From NCBI GenBank assembly GCA_039820405.1, contig JBCBQC010000003.1:186001-250000 (forward strand): DNA of 64,000 nt, given 5' to 3'. Of the stretch, positions 26,609-34,822 are shown piece after piece (the first letter of the stretch is position 1; each line of letters opens with the position of its first letter). This DNA is from CALLVY01 sp937899855. GTDB lineage: Bacteria > Bacteroidota > Bacteroidia > Chitinophagales > Saprospiraceae. A model generated the notes under the pieces. The model worked only from the letters and a program-made list of their open reading frames with translations, had not been told where the DNA came from and did not search any database. The position numbers and the translations under genes are program-made.

Positions 26609-27235
26609 ATGAATTTTTTACAAACATTTTTTCAACGCATTTTCCCTTCCACCGCAAAAGAACCTGATCCGATGAAATACCTGATCGTGGGCTTGGGCAA
26701 TATTGGCCCCAAGTACACCAATACCCGGCACAACGTGGGTTTTTTGGTCGTCGATACCCTGGCCAAAGAATTCGACAGCCCCCTCCGTACGGATCAGCTC
26801 GGTACGGTCGGGGAGTTCAAACACAAGGGGCGCACCTTCGTCCTCCTCAAACCCTCCACCTACATGAACCTGAGCGGCAAAGCCGTTCGCTACTGGATGC
26901 AAAAGAAGAAGATCGACAAGCGCAATGTCCTCGTCGTTCTGGACGATCTCAACCTGCCCTTTGGCAAGCAACGCCTCCGCGCCAAAGGCAAAGACGGGGG
27001 CCACAACGGGCTGAAAAACATCGATCAAGTCACCGGTGGCAACAATTACGCCCGGCTCCGCATCGGTATCGGCAACGAATACAGCCGCGGGAAGCAAATC
27101 AACTACGTACTGGGAGAATGGACCGCCGAAGAGGAGCAAAGCCTGCCCGAGCGGCTGCGCTACGCGGCGGATACCGTCAAAAGCTTTGGCACCATCGGCA
27201 TCGACCACACGATGAACCAATTCAACAAGCGTTGA
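26609..27235 (+). CDS. pth: peptidyl-tRNA hydrolase
   Basis: 208 aa from the ATG at 26609, or 187 aa from the ATG at 26672 (MKYLIVGLGN), the classical Pth start. Family residues, numbered from MKYL, are Asn10, His20 (NTRHNVGF) and the Asp near 93 (LDDLNLPFG), with KDGGHNGLKNI following. It recycles peptidyl-tRNA released from stalled ribosomes. The 21-residue lead from 26609 (MNFLQTFFQRIF) matches short extensions seen in some Bacteroidota, and the promoter box suits either start. Convergent with the glycosyltransferase gene (2 bp between stops). Confidence 0.95.
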   Translation: MNFLQTFFQRIFPSTAKEPDPMKYLIVGLGNIGPKYTNTRHNVGFLVVDTLAKEFDSPLRTDQLGTVGEFKHKGRTFVLLKPSTYMNLSGKAVRYWMQKKKIDKRNVLVVLDDLNLPFGKQRLRAKGKDGGHNGLKNIDQVTGGNNYARLRIGIGNEYSRGKQINYVLGEWTAEEEQSLPERLRYAADTVKSFGTIGIDHTMNQFNKR

Positions 27236-27237
27236 GC

Positions 27238-28320
27238 CTAGCCCCTCTGACGGGGCCCACGGGGCTCCAAAACCGCCGCAATCCGCGCCCGCAATCCTCC
27301 CCCTCCAAAAGCCCCCAACGCAAACCCCGGATACTCCCGCGCCCGCACCACGTCGCGATCCCAAACCAGTTCGCCTTGTGTCACGGTGTAAAATACCCCT
27401 TGGTCGAGCAAGTGCTGAGCCAGGTACTCCTGTTCGGTCTGCCCGGGAGTGGGAATCAACAAGGCCGGACCGCCCACCTGCGCCAGGTCCATCAACGAAC
27501 TGTAGCCCGACCGACACACCACCAAGCCCGTCGACAGCAACACCTCATTGAGCTCACGCGAGGTCAGGTAGGACACCAGCTCGTAGCGTTCCGTCCGCCG
27601 GTGTACTTCCCGATCGGGTCGGCCTTGCACCAGCAGGATGCGCTCCCGGTGGGGGCTGGCTTCGATTTGGGTGATGATTTGCTGTTCTAGCAAGCTGCGC
27701 TGGGGCTCGGGACCAGAAAGAACGATGGCCACATCGTAGCGTTGGGGGCTTTCGCGGTACTGCATCCGGGAAAGTAGCCCCAGGTAGTGGCAATGAGGAA
27801 GGGGGGGATGGGCCAGGGTACCCGCCAGGTTGGGGTTTCCGGCGACATCGGGCACCCAGCATTCGTCAAAGCGCCCCAACTGGTAGTGATTGAAGTATTG
27901 GCTCCCCCAGCGGAGGAGGGATGGCACCTTGAGGTGGAGTTGGTGGGTCAGGATGATATTGTGGGTGCGGGGGTGCCAACAGCCGTAGCGATTGTCCGAG
28001 ATAACGACGTCGATCTTCCACTCTTCCACCAGACGAGCCAGGGCCCGGTGTTCTCGGTATACCGCCCGCAGCAGACGGGGCAGTTGGCGGGCCATGTTCC
28101 AGACCATGTTCTCACCGGGATAGCGAATGCCGTAGCTAGGCAGTTCGAAGAGGGGAAGTTGGGGAAATTCCTTTTCCAGCAGGCGTAGCGCCGCGCCGTC
28201 GGAAGCGAGCAGGACCTGCGCGCCGGCGGCGTGCAGGGCTCGAATGATGGGAATACAGCGGGTGGCGTGCCCCAAGCCCCAGTTGAGTGGGGCCAGCAGT
28301 ATGCGTTTTGGATTATCCAA
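27238..28320 (-). CDS. MurG-like glycosyltransferase (GT28 type fold)
   Basis: 360 aa starting at TTG (28320); there is no ATG between it and an in-frame stop 15 bases upstream. The N-terminus (ILLAPLNWGLGHATRCIPI) is a GT-B glycine-rich loop like MurG and related UDP-sugar transferases. The C-terminal half has VCRSGYSSLMDLAQVGGPAL and IPTPGQTEQEYLAQHL, the nucleotide-sugar binding region. No signal peptide. It is probably a peripheral membrane enzyme of envelope glycan or glycolipid synthesis; acceptor and donor are unknown. It does not sit in a cell-wall cluster, so it is not murG itself. Confidence 0.82.
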   Translation of the reverse strand: MDNPKRILLAPLNWGLGHATRCIPIIRALHAAGAQVLLASDGAALRLLEKEFPQLPLFELPSYGIRYPGENMVWNMARQLPRLLRAVYREHRALARLVEEWKIDVVISDNRYGCWHPRTHNIILTHQLHLKVPSLLRWGSQYFNHYQLGRFDECWVPDVAGNPNLAGTLAHPPLPHCHYLGLLSRMQYRESPQRYDVAIVLSGPEPQRSLLEQQIITQIEASPHRERILLVQGRPDREVHRRTERYELVSYLTSRELNEVLLSTGLVVCRSGYSSLMDLAQVGGPALLIPTPGQTEQEYLAQHLLDQGVFYTVTQGELVWDRDVVRAREYPGFALGAFGGGGLRARIAAVLEPRGPRQRG

Positions 28321-28364
28321 GACTGGATGGGGTCAATTCCGAGGTTTTTTGATAAGTTTACCCA

Positions 28365-28496
28365 ATGAAACTGCGTACACTAATCATCTGGATGCTGTTC
28401 TTGGCCACCATCAGCACGGGGCTTTCCGCCTGTCGGGCCAACGATTGTGGTTGCCCCAAGAGTAGCCTTAGTTCAAGCGAATCTCATCTTCATTAG
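28365..28496 (+). CDS. small lipoprotein, 43 aa
   Basis: An ATG-to-TAG frame of 43 codons. It begins with a short basic start (MKLR), has a hydrophobic core, and ends the signal in a lipobox (TGLSAC, Cys23). The mature peptide would be only 21 residues and carries a second Cys pair in DCGCPK. Very small lipoproteins with a CGCP-type motif occur widely in Bacteroidota, although I cannot check homology here. Its 3' end overlaps the 3' end of the RNase E/G gene on the other strand by 29 bp. Divergent from the glycosyltransferase gene; a weak TAAGTTTA box lies just upstream. Confidence 0.65.
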   Translation: MKLRTLIIWMLFLATISTGLSACRANDCGCPKSSLSSSESHLH

Positions 28497-30021
28497 CATC
28501 AAAAAAGCGGTACTCCGTTAGTTGATAGTCGGTATCCGGCTGGACTTTGATCCAACGGAAAAACTGGCGGTACCATTTTACCTGCGCGCTCTTGAGCCAG
28601 CCCTTGGTCAGGTGCGCCTGTACGTAGGGGTGGGTCCGCAAGACCAACTGCGAATTGGGCCGCGATTGCATGATAAACTCCAGGTCCCGCTGGATTTCGT
28701 CGGTCAGCAGGATAGAAGGATTGATCTTGCCCGTTCCCTTACAAGCCGGACAAATCTCCGCCGTATTAATTTTGACCTCGGGGCGAACCCGCTGGCGGGT
28801 AATCTGCATCAGACCAAACTTACTGAGGGGCAGAATGGTATGTTGTGCCCGGTCCTTGCGCATGTATTCCCGCATCCGGGAAAGCAGCAGCTTCTTGTGT
28901 TCCGCCACGCGCATATCGATAAAGTCGATGATGATGATGCCACCGATATCGCGCAGCCGCATTTGCCGGGCAATTTCTGCGGCCGACTCTAGGTTGACCG
29001 CCAGTACCGCCTCAGCCTGGTCCCCACTGGCGACTTTGTGACCGCTGTTGACGTCGATGACGTGCATGGCCTCAGTGTGTTCGATCACCAGGTAGGCGCC
29101 GCTGGGCATGGTGGCGGTCTTGCCGAAGGAAGATTTGATCTGTCGGGTGACGCCGAAGGCATCAAAGACGGGTTTGTTGGAGCGGTGGTGCTTCACGATA
29201 CTGACTTGATCGGGGGAAATGGAGCCCATGAAGGTACGGACGTTGTGGTACAACTCCTTGTCGTTGACGACGATCCGGTTAAAAGAGTCGTTGAGGATGT
29301 CGCGCATGATGCTGGAGGTCTTGTCCAGCTCGCTGAGCAGCTTCATCGGCGGTTCGGCCTTGACCAGTTGCCGGTGTACCTCTTCCCATTTGGACATCAT
29401 CATATTGAGCTCTTCGTGCAAGTCGGCCACGGTTTTTCCCTCCGCGGCGGTCCGGACGATGAGACCAAAGTTTTTGGGACAGATGCTTTCCACCAGTACG
29501 CGCAGGCGCTTGCGCTCCTCGGAATTGGCGATTTTCTTGGATACCGCCACGACTTCCGTAAAGGGCGTCAGCACTAGGAAGCGGCCGGGGATGGTAATTT
29601 CGCAGCTCAAGCGGGGTCCCTTGGTCGAGATGGGTTCTTTGAGAACCTGCACCAGGATATTCTGCTTTTTACTGAGCACCTGATCGATCTTGCCCGTTTT
29701 GATAATGTCGGGTTCGATTTTGAAGCCTTCCAGGGTGTGGGACTTGGTCGAACCCCGATTGACACCATCGGAGTACTTGAGCAAGGACCGCAACTTGGGC
29801 CCCAGGTCGGTGTAATGCAAAAAAGCGTCCTTCTTGTGTCCGATATCGACGAAGGCCGCGTTGAGGCCGGGCATCAGTTTGCGAATGCGGCCCAAAAAAA
29901 TGTCGCCTACCGTGAAGTTGGTATTGGTCTTTTGGTAGTGTAACTCCACTAATTTGGAGTCCTCCAAGAGTGCAATTTCAACATCGGTAGGAGTCGAGTT
30001 AATAATGAGTTCTTTTTCCAC
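28468..30021 (-). CDS. rng: ribonuclease E/G family protein
   Basis: 517 aa from a GTG (30021). An S1-like RNA-binding segment (about 35-130) with GDIFLGRIRKLMPGLNAAFVD leads into the RNase E/G catalytic core. The core has FVDIG-type and VIDVNSGH motifs, the metal ligands in GGIIIIDFIDM, and a zinc-link cysteine pair in CPACKGTG. The C-terminal about 90 residues form the RNase G small domain. It cleaves single-stranded RNA in rRNA and mRNA maturation. The size is that of RNase G rather than full RNase E. The candidate small RNA is divergent from its start. Confidence 0.94.
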   Translation of the reverse strand: MEKELIINSTPTDVEIALLEDSKLVELHYQKTNTNFTVGDIFLGRIRKLMPGLNAAFVDIGHKKDAFLHYTDLGPKLRSLLKYSDGVNRGSTKSHTLEGFKIEPDIIKTGKIDQVLSKKQNILVQVLKEPISTKGPRLSCEITIPGRFLVLTPFTEVVAVSKKIANSEERKRLRVLVESICPKNFGLIVRTAAEGKTVADLHEELNMMMSKWEEVHRQLVKAEPPMKLLSELDKTSSIMRDILNDSFNRIVVNDKELYHNVRTFMGSISPDQVSIVKHHRSNKPVFDAFGVTRQIKSSFGKTATMPSGAYLVIEHTEAMHVIDVNSGHKVASGDQAEAVLAVNLESAAEIARQMRLRDIGGIIIIDFIDMRVAEHKKLLLSRMREYMRKDRAQHTILPLSKFGLMQITRQRVRPEVKINTAEICPACKGTGKINPSILLTDEIQRDLEFIMQSRPNSQLVLRTHPYVQAHLTKGWLKSAQVKWYRQFFRWIKVQPDTDYQLTEYRFFDANEDEIRLN

Positions 30022-30166
30022 AGGTGCTTTTTCCTTGGCCCACTTAACAAGCAGGCACGTGCGAGGGAATAAGAAATAAGGGGAACCATAACGAGTGGTG
30101 CCGAAAACAGCAGGACGTCCAAATGCAGTGCAAGTTTAGTCTTTCCCGGTCGTTGTCTTTGGGAGC

Positions 30167-30405
30167 AGTAAACTGTGGAAGTACCCAACCCGGAGGTTGT
30201 GCGGAGGAAGGATCACCGCTATGTTGTTGGTGTCTCTCTAAATCCTAGGGGCGGAACAAGCACCAATAGCCATGGGGGCAAAGCAGTTGTTTGCTGCGGT
30301 TTGCACCCATGGTTTTGCGACTTGTTCGAACCCTCTTTACGCGCTGGACCTCGTCGGTCTGGTAATTTCAGGGTCAACTAGCCCGGGGGCAGTTGACGGG
30401 TTTTT
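30167..30405 (+). ncRNA. candidate structured small RNA (6S-like extended hairpin), about 235 nt
   Basis: No open frame covers this stretch, but the plus strand folds into one long interrupted hairpin. TACC (30182) pairs with GGTA (30361). CCG/GAGGT (30190-30197) pairs with ACCTC/CGG (30348-30357). GAACAAG (30254) pairs with CTTGTTC (30321). CCATGGG (30270) pairs with CCCATGG (30306). GCAAA/GCAG (30278-30286) pairs with CTGC/TTTGC (30294-30304). A large unpaired bubble lies between the inner and outer stems. A terminator with five T ends it at 30405, and a near-consensus TGTCTTTG box at 30154-30161 could start it near 30168. The shape recalls 6S RNA; SRP RNA, RNase P and tmRNA signatures were not found. 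Confidence 0.5.
30373..30405 (+). terminator. intrinsic terminator of the candidate small RNA
   Basis: GTCAACT (30373) pairs with AGTTGAC (30391-30397), or alternatively AGCCCG with CGGGTT ending in the same T-run. TTTTT at 30401-30405 follows directly. The two overlapping hairpins exclude each other, but both end at the U-tract on the plus strand. Confidence 0.6.
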
Positions 30406-30470
30406 AGAAGGCCGACTCTGACATTTTCGGCGGCGAGTTAAAGTGCCAACCCAATGTCTTTGAATACCGT

Positions 30471-30563
30471 CTACTTCTTCTTCTTGTGACGGTTCTTACG
30501 GAGTCTTTTCTTCCGTTTGTGCGTTGCGATCTTGTGGCGCTTACGCTTTTTTCCACACGGCAT
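30471..30563 (-). CDS. very short basic protein, AURKAIP1/COX24 (mS38-like) family
   Basis: A 30-codon gene from ATG at 30563 to TAG at 30471. The product begins MPCGKKRKRHKIATHK and is almost half Lys/Arg. This matches the short AURKAIP1/COX24-domain proteins of Bacteroidota, relatives of the mitochondrial small-subunit ribosomal protein mS38, which lie along rRNA. It is normal for this family to be about 30 aa. It sits between the candidate small RNA and a TPR gene, in a context of translation and RNA genes. Codon choice is AAG-rich like other highly expressed genes. Confidence 0.88.
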   Translation of the reverse strand: MPCGKKRKRHKIATHKRKKRLRKNRHKKKK

Positions 30564-30602
30564 ATCTTATTGTCTTTTAATTAAAAAAATTATTTCTTTC
30601 CG

Positions 30603-30622
30603 ATCCGCTACAAAGAGCGGAT
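30603..30622 (-). terminator. weak hairpin downstream of TPR gene
   Basis: ATCCGCT and AGCGGAT form a 7-bp stem around a 6-base loop. The T-run on the minus strand lies about 13 bases further, so termination is possible but weak. It may separate the TPR gene from the 30-aa gene. Confidence 0.35.
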
Positions 30623-30635
30623 TCCAGTATTGGAA

Positions 30636-31424
30636 TCAGTTCAATGCCAATTGGCATTTGTCTTGATTTTCGCTAGATTTTTCGGCGTTGCCCAGCCCGC
30701 GGTAAGCATCGGCCAAGTAGCAATGCGCACGGACTTGCCCCGGCGCCAGTTCGAGTACGCGTTCCAGACGTTGGACGGCTTTATCGTACTGCCCGGTCCG
30801 AATCGCCAGACGACCCAAGTTCATCAGTACCGATACGTTGTCCGGGTCTTTTTTGTTCAGCTCTAGGAGCATCAAAATTCCCTTCATCGGATTGTCCTTG
30901 GGGGGGTACTCGGTGTAGCAAAGGGCTAGGTTGACCTGATGCGCCACTTCCTGAGGATTGATCGAGATGGCACTTTCGAAGGCCTTGATGGCCCGCCCGT
31001 TGCAGTAGGTCCGTACCTTCTCACTCTCCGACCGTTGCAGACCGATGGCGTAGGTCGTCCCCGCAATCGACCAAGCTTCTTCGGTGCTGGCGATCTCGGC
31101 CAGCGACTCGGCGTAAAAGCCCGCCACCTCGGCGTGCCCCAGATCAAACCACTGCCGCGACAACTGCTCCAGCACGCGAATGCGGGCGGTGTCACCGGGG
31201 GCTTGCTCCAGCGACTGCTCAATGAGCAACAGCTGGTTTAGCTGCTCCTCGGATAAATCAGCCTTTGCCGATTTCAATAAACTCGTGATGTCCGTGCTTT
31301 CCGCCCGCAGGGCCCGCGACTGGTCCACCGCCTTTTGCTGAGCCGGTTTGTCGCCAAAGCCAAACATCAGGAGGAGGAGGAGGACCGCGGCGGCACTGAG
31401 AACGACAAGTTGGAGCTTCGACAT
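30636..31424 (-). CDS. membrane-anchored TPR protein
   Basis: 262 aa with an N-terminal membrane helix (about 5-24, LVVLSAAAVLLLLLMFGFG). An extracytoplasmic helical region follows, with TPR repeats from about 90 to 255, including NVSVLMNLGRLAIRTGQYDKA and QVRAHCYLADAYRGLGNAEK. Likely a periplasmic-side scaffold tethered to the inner membrane. The HU-family gene ends 14 bp upstream on the same strand, so the two may be co-transcribed. Function unknown. Confidence 0.82.
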   Translation of the reverse strand: MSKLQLVVLSAAAVLLLLLMFGFGDKPAQQKAVDQSRALRAESTDITSLLKSAKADLSEEQLNQLLLIEQSLEQAPGDTARIRVLEQLSRQWFDLGHAEVAGFYAESLAEIASTEEAWSIAGTTYAIGLQRSESEKVRTYCNGRAIKAFESAISINPQEVAHQVNLALCYTEYPPKDNPMKGILMLLELNKKDPDNVSVLMNLGRLAIRTGQYDKAVQRLERVLELAPGQVRAHCYLADAYRGLGNAEKSSENQDKCQLALN

Positions 31425-31438
31425 GGGGGTGCTTCCGT

Positions 31439-31756
31439 TTAAGATTCTTTGTTACTCAAATCCGCCGGTAAATTGTCGACGTTGTCCTTGACCTGCTCCA
31501 CAAATACCTTGGCGGGCTTGAAGGAGGGAATGTAGTGCGCCGGAATTTCGATGGCTTCATTCCGCTTGATGTGTCGACCAATTTTCTTTGCTCTTCTCTT
31601 GATCACAAAACTACCAAAGCCTCTGATGTATACATTCTCGCCTTCTGCCAATGAGTTTTTGACTTCCTTGAAAAAGGTTTCCAGCGTCACCAGCACATCG
31701 ACTTTCGGTACGCCGGTTTTATCAGAAATTGCTGCAACTAGATCAGCTTTTCTCAT
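31439..31756 (-). CDS. HU/IHF family DNA-binding protein
   Basis: 105 aa. The HU fold starts with MRKADLVAAISDKTGVPK. The beta arm carries VYIRGFGSFVIKRRAKK, the family signature, followed by EIPAHYIPSFKPAK. A non-canonical acidic 10-residue tail extends past the fold. It bends and compacts DNA as a dimer. First gene of a short minus-strand unit with the TPR gene. The upstream intergenic region is long and AT-rich, consistent with its own regulated promoter. Confidence 0.95.
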   Translation of the reverse strand: MRKADLVAAISDKTGVPKVDVLVTLETFFKEVKNSLAEGENVYIRGFGSFVIKRRAKKIGRHIKRNEAIEIPAHYIPSFKPAKVFVEQVKDNVDNLPADLSNKES

Positions 31757-32096
31757 TGTTACTGTTTGGTTTATAATAAGTTATGAATTTATTTTCTCTG
31801 CTTAGAAAAGCGACGCAAATCTCGGAATTTTATTCATCAATTGAAAATAATCCACGTCGAAATTTTGCGTTTTCTTCCTGAAAGTCAAATTATTATGACT
31901 TTCTCACATCCATTTTACCCCGCCACCCGGCCCTTTGCGACCGACCGTAAAGGCCTAAAGCCTTGTGGCCGCTTATTTTTGTCCATTACTTGCTTATCTT
32001 TGTGGTTCTCTGAGTGAATAAGACAACACCCGGGCGGATTTGGCTCCCCGGAGCCGAATTGTACAAGCCTTAACCGCCCCCAAAAACATCTTACTT
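31757..32096. other. divergent promoter region between the HU gene and yicC
   Basis: 340 bp without a gene. The half next to the HU gene is AT-rich; the half next to yicC contains an exact TATCTTTG box. I saw no operator-like palindrome. Confidence 0.5.
31995..32002 (+). promoter_or_regulatory. Bacteroidota -7 box TATCTTTG for yicC-gmk-apaG
   Basis: Exact TAnnTTTG match on the plus strand about 95 bp before the yicC ATG. This leaves a leader of roughly 85 nt. No -33 TTTG at the expected distance; the nearest is only 13 bp upstream. Confidence 0.55.
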
Positions 32097-32975
32097 ATGC
32101 TGCTTTCAATGACGGGATTTGGCCGAGCTACTGGCACTTATGGTGATAAAACCATCAGTATTGAAATTCGTTCGCTCAACAGTAAGTTTACCGACACCCG
32201 CTTCAAACTACCGCAGAACTACAAAGAAAAGGAACCCGACCTGCGACGCGTCATCATCGACCGGGCCAAAAGGGGCAAAATCGACCTGACCATCGACGTG
32301 CAATCCTCCAGTGGCGACGGCGAATTTGGCCTCAACCCCAGTCTCTTTCGCAAGTACTACGTGGAGCTCAAATCCCTGGTGGATGAGCTGGATATCCCCT
32401 CCGGCGATCTGGTCCAAGCCATCCTCCGCCTCCCCAATGTCGTACAAACCGCCGGCGAATCGGTCGACGAAGCCGAGTGGACCGCCGTCCTACAAACCCT
32501 CGACGCGGCCCTCAACAGCTTCCACAATTTCCGCAGCGCCGAAGGCGAAGCCATGGAAACCGACTGTAAGTTGCGCATCCGCAACATCCTCGCCGGTATC
32601 GAACAACTCGACCCCTTCGAAGCCGAACGCATTACCAAATTGCGCCACCGCCTGGCCCAAAATATGGAAGAGTACGTCGGTAAGGACAATATCGACGCCA
32701 ACCGCTTCGAACAGGAGATCCTGTACTACCTCGAAAAAATCGACGTCACCGAAGAGAAAGTCCGCCTCGAACAGCATTGCAAATACTTCCTCGAACAACT
32801 CAACAACGGTGCCGAGGGAATCAAAGGGCGCAAGCTGAGCTTCATCAGCCAGGAAATGGGACGCGAGATCAACACCCTGGGTTCCAAGGCCAATTCCTCC
32901 AATATCCAGCGCCTGGTCGTCCAGATGAAAGACGATCTGGAAAAGATCAAAGAACTGGTCGCTAACATTCTATAA
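32097..32975 (+). CDS. yicC: YicC family protein
   Basis: 292 aa from the ATG at 32097 (MLLSMTGFGRATG), the usual family start; earlier in-frame TTG codons are unlikely. The N-terminal YicC domain continues with IEIRSLNSKFTDTRFKLP. The C-terminal DUF1732 half contains RFEQEILYYLEKIDVTEEK and ends SQEMGREINTLGSKANS, a hallmark of the family. YicC proteins are linked to RNA turnover as endoribonucleases in other bacteria. It is followed by gmk (47 bp), a neighbour pair conserved in many bacteria. Confidence 0.93.
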   Translation: MLLSMTGFGRATGTYGDKTISIEIRSLNSKFTDTRFKLPQNYKEKEPDLRRVIIDRAKRGKIDLTIDVQSSSGDGEFGLNPSLFRKYYVELKSLVDELDIPSGDLVQAILRLPNVVQTAGESVDEAEWTAVLQTLDAALNSFHNFRSAEGEAMETDCKLRIRNILAGIEQLDPFEAERITKLRHRLAQNMEEYVGKDNIDANRFEQEILYYLEKIDVTEEKVRLEQHCKYFLEQLNNGAEGIKGRKLSFISQEMGREINTLGSKANSSNIQRLVVQMKDDLEKIKELVANIL

Positions 32976-33022
32976 ATCTGCGGCTAACTGAACTCCCAAC
33001 CCACAATACGTGTTAGGCTACA

Positions 33023-33586
33023 ATGAGTAAACTCGTGATTTTTACGGCTCCATCGGGAGCGGGAAAGACGACCATCGTCCGACATTTGCTCGACCAATAC
33101 GACCAGCTGGCTTTTTCCGTGTCCGCGACCACTCGCCAACGGCGACCCCACGAAACCGACGGTGCGGATTATTACTTCCTCACGCGAGAAGACTTTGAAG
33201 CGCGGGTGGCAGCCGGTGAGTTTCTGGAATGGGAAGAGGTCTACGAGGGACAATATTACGGCACTTTACGCAGCGAAATTGATCGACTATGGGAACTGGG
33301 CAAATGCATCATCTTCGATATTGAAGTAAAGGGTGCTACCAATATCAAAAACACCTACCCCGATCAAAGCCTCGCCGTCTTCGTCAAGCCCCCCTCCCCC
33401 ACGGTTCTGTTCGAACGCCTAAGGGCGCGTCAGACCGAGACGGAGGCGAGTTTACAAAAACGAATCCGCCGAGCGAGCGAAGAGCTAACCTACGAAAACA
33501 GCTTTGATGCCGTTCTGCTCAATGACGTTCTGGAAGATACCCTACGCAATGCCGAGCAATTGATCGAGACGTATCTCCAGGATTAG
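33023..33586 (+). CDS. gmk: guanylate kinase
   Basis: 187 aa, normal length. The P-loop is APSGAGKTT (about 9-17). The GMP-binding segment is SATTRQRRPHETDGADYYFL, and the lid contains RLRARQTETEASLQKRI. It phosphorylates GMP to GDP with ATP in the cytoplasm. Middle gene of yicC-gmk-apaG; spacing to apaG is 12 bp, so co-transcription is likely. Confidence 0.97.
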   Translation: MSKLVIFTAPSGAGKTTIVRHLLDQYDQLAFSVSATTRQRRPHETDGADYYFLTREDFEARVAAGEFLEWEEVYEGQYYGTLRSEIDRLWELGKCIIFDIEVKGATNIKNTYPDQSLAVFVKPPSPTVLFERLRARQTETEASLQKRIRRASEELTYENSFDAVLLNDVLEDTLRNAEQLIETYLQD

Positions 33587-33598
33587 AAATACCGAATA

Positions 33599-33985
33599 AT
33601 GGGAATGCTTACCACCAAAGGAATTACGATCAGCGTCAAGACGCGTTATCATCAGGAACACTCCGAACCTGCCCGCCACAAGTATATCTTCTCCTACCGC
33701 GTCAACATCAAAAACGAAAGTGACCACAGCGTCCAACTGCTGCGCCGCCACTGGTTTATTTTCGACTCCAATGGCATCCGGCGCGAGGTGGAAGGCGAAG
33801 GTGTCATCGACCAACAGCCCATCCTACACCCCGGCGAGAGCTACGAATACCTCTCCTGGTGCCCCCTACTGACCGGCATCGGCCGGATGTGGGGAACCTA
33901 CCTCATGCAGCGCCAAGCCGACGGCGAAGAATTTCGCGTCCGCATTCCCGAGTTTCAACTCATCGTTCCCGCCTTTTTAAACTAA
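33599..33985 (+). CDS. apaG: ApaG domain protein
   Basis: 128 aa, the typical size for the ApaG fibronectin-like fold. Recognisable features are YRVNIKNESDHSVQLLRRHW, a GEGVIDQQPILHPGESYEYLSW stretch (read as GVIDQQPILHPGE), and the central GRMWGTYLM. In other bacteria ApaG is associated with divalent-cation resistance and diadenosine tetraphosphate metabolism, but the molecular function is unsettled. Its last 9 bp overlap the 3' end of the convergent phosphoesterase gene. Confidence 0.94.
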   Translation: MGMLTTKGITISVKTRYHQEHSEPARHKYIFSYRVNIKNESDHSVQLLRRHWFIFDSNGIRREVEGEGVIDQQPILHPGESYEYLSWCPLLTGIGRMWGTYLMQRQADGEEFRVRIPEFQLIVPAFLN

Positions 33986-34744
33986 ACCATCCCGCACCAC
34001 CTTTTTACTACCTCGGAGGTAGTAGAGTGTACTGCTGACCTTTTTATTGCTCAGGTCGATTACGCGGTAGGCAATTTGATGGTGATCCACCTTGAATTCG
34101 GTGGCGCGCATGTCGATTTGAAAAAAACAAGAAGGGGTAATTTGGAGGAGCATGTTTCCCTGGACAATGGTCTTTTCGACGTGGTAATGACCGGTGTACA
34201 CCAGCACCCGACCCGGATATTGGGCAAAAATCCGTTGGACCTGTTCGGCATCCTGTAGGGCGTGGTTGTCGTCCATGTACGGCACTCCGGCTTGAAGTGG
34301 AGGATGGTGCATAAACACAATGACCTCCTTGGTGCCGGCCTGTTTGAGCTGTCGCCGGAGCCAGTTGAGTTGTTGTTCGGAATGCGTCCCCCGCGACGAG
34401 TCGAGGAAGATGCAGTAGTGGCTACCAAGTTTTTTGGTATAAAACATTTCCTCCCCCGTGAGCAGGGCCCGTCGGCCAAAAGCCTCAGCCATCATCACGG
34501 TATCGTCGTGGTTGCCCGCGATGATGTCGTAGGGCAGGCCCAGGGCTTCGAGTTGGCCATAAATCCAGCGATAAATTTCGGTATTGCCGTCGCGGTAGCA
34601 CAAGTCGCCCGTCACCACCAAATGCTCCGCCCCACTTTTGCCGATGGCACGCAGGATTCGACGCAGGTTCTGACGGATGTCGATGTCGAAAGGATACTCG
34701 TGACTTTCGTCGATGTGTAAATCGGTAATTTGGACTACTCTCAT
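33977..34744 (-). CDS. calcineurin-like metallophosphoesterase (CpdA-like)
   Basis: 255 aa, cytoplasmic. Metal and catalytic motifs in order: DLHID (D-x-H, about 8), VTGDLCYRDG (GD, about 45), AGNHDD (GNHD, about 75), MHHPP (about 145) and TGHYHVEK (GHxH, about 185). Order and spacing match class III cAMP phosphodiesterase/Icc-like enzymes. Substrate could be cyclic nucleotides or another phosphoester. Stand-alone gene, convergent with apaG with 3' overlap. Confidence 0.9.
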   Translation of the reverse strand: MRVVQITDLHIDESHEYPFDIDIRQNLRRILRAIGKSGAEHLVVTGDLCYRDGNTEIYRWIYGQLEALGLPYDIIAGNHDDTVMMAEAFGRRALLTGEEMFYTKKLGSHYCIFLDSSRGTHSEQQLNWLRRQLKQAGTKEVIVFMHHPPLQAGVPYMDDNHALQDAEQVQRIFAQYPGRVLVYTGHYHVEKTIVQGNMLLQITPSCFFQIDMRATEFKVDHHQIAYRVIDLSNKKVSSTLYYLRGSKKVVRDGLV

Positions 34745-34822
34745 GCCAGGCGCTTTGTGGTAGGGCGGCAGGATCGCCGGCCTTGGTGCTCCTCGTCGGA
34801 AGCCTAGAGGTCAAAAATAGTG

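Noticed and set aside
30195..30225. GGAGGAAGGATCACC looks like the 3' end of 16S rRNA
   Set aside because: Only a short stretch matches, the flanks do not continue as rRNA, and the region folds as an independent small RNA.
30321..30333. GTTCGAACCC resembles a tRNA or tmRNA T-loop
   Set aside because: The supposed T-stem does not pair, no acceptor stem or CCA follows, and these bases pair within the long hairpin.
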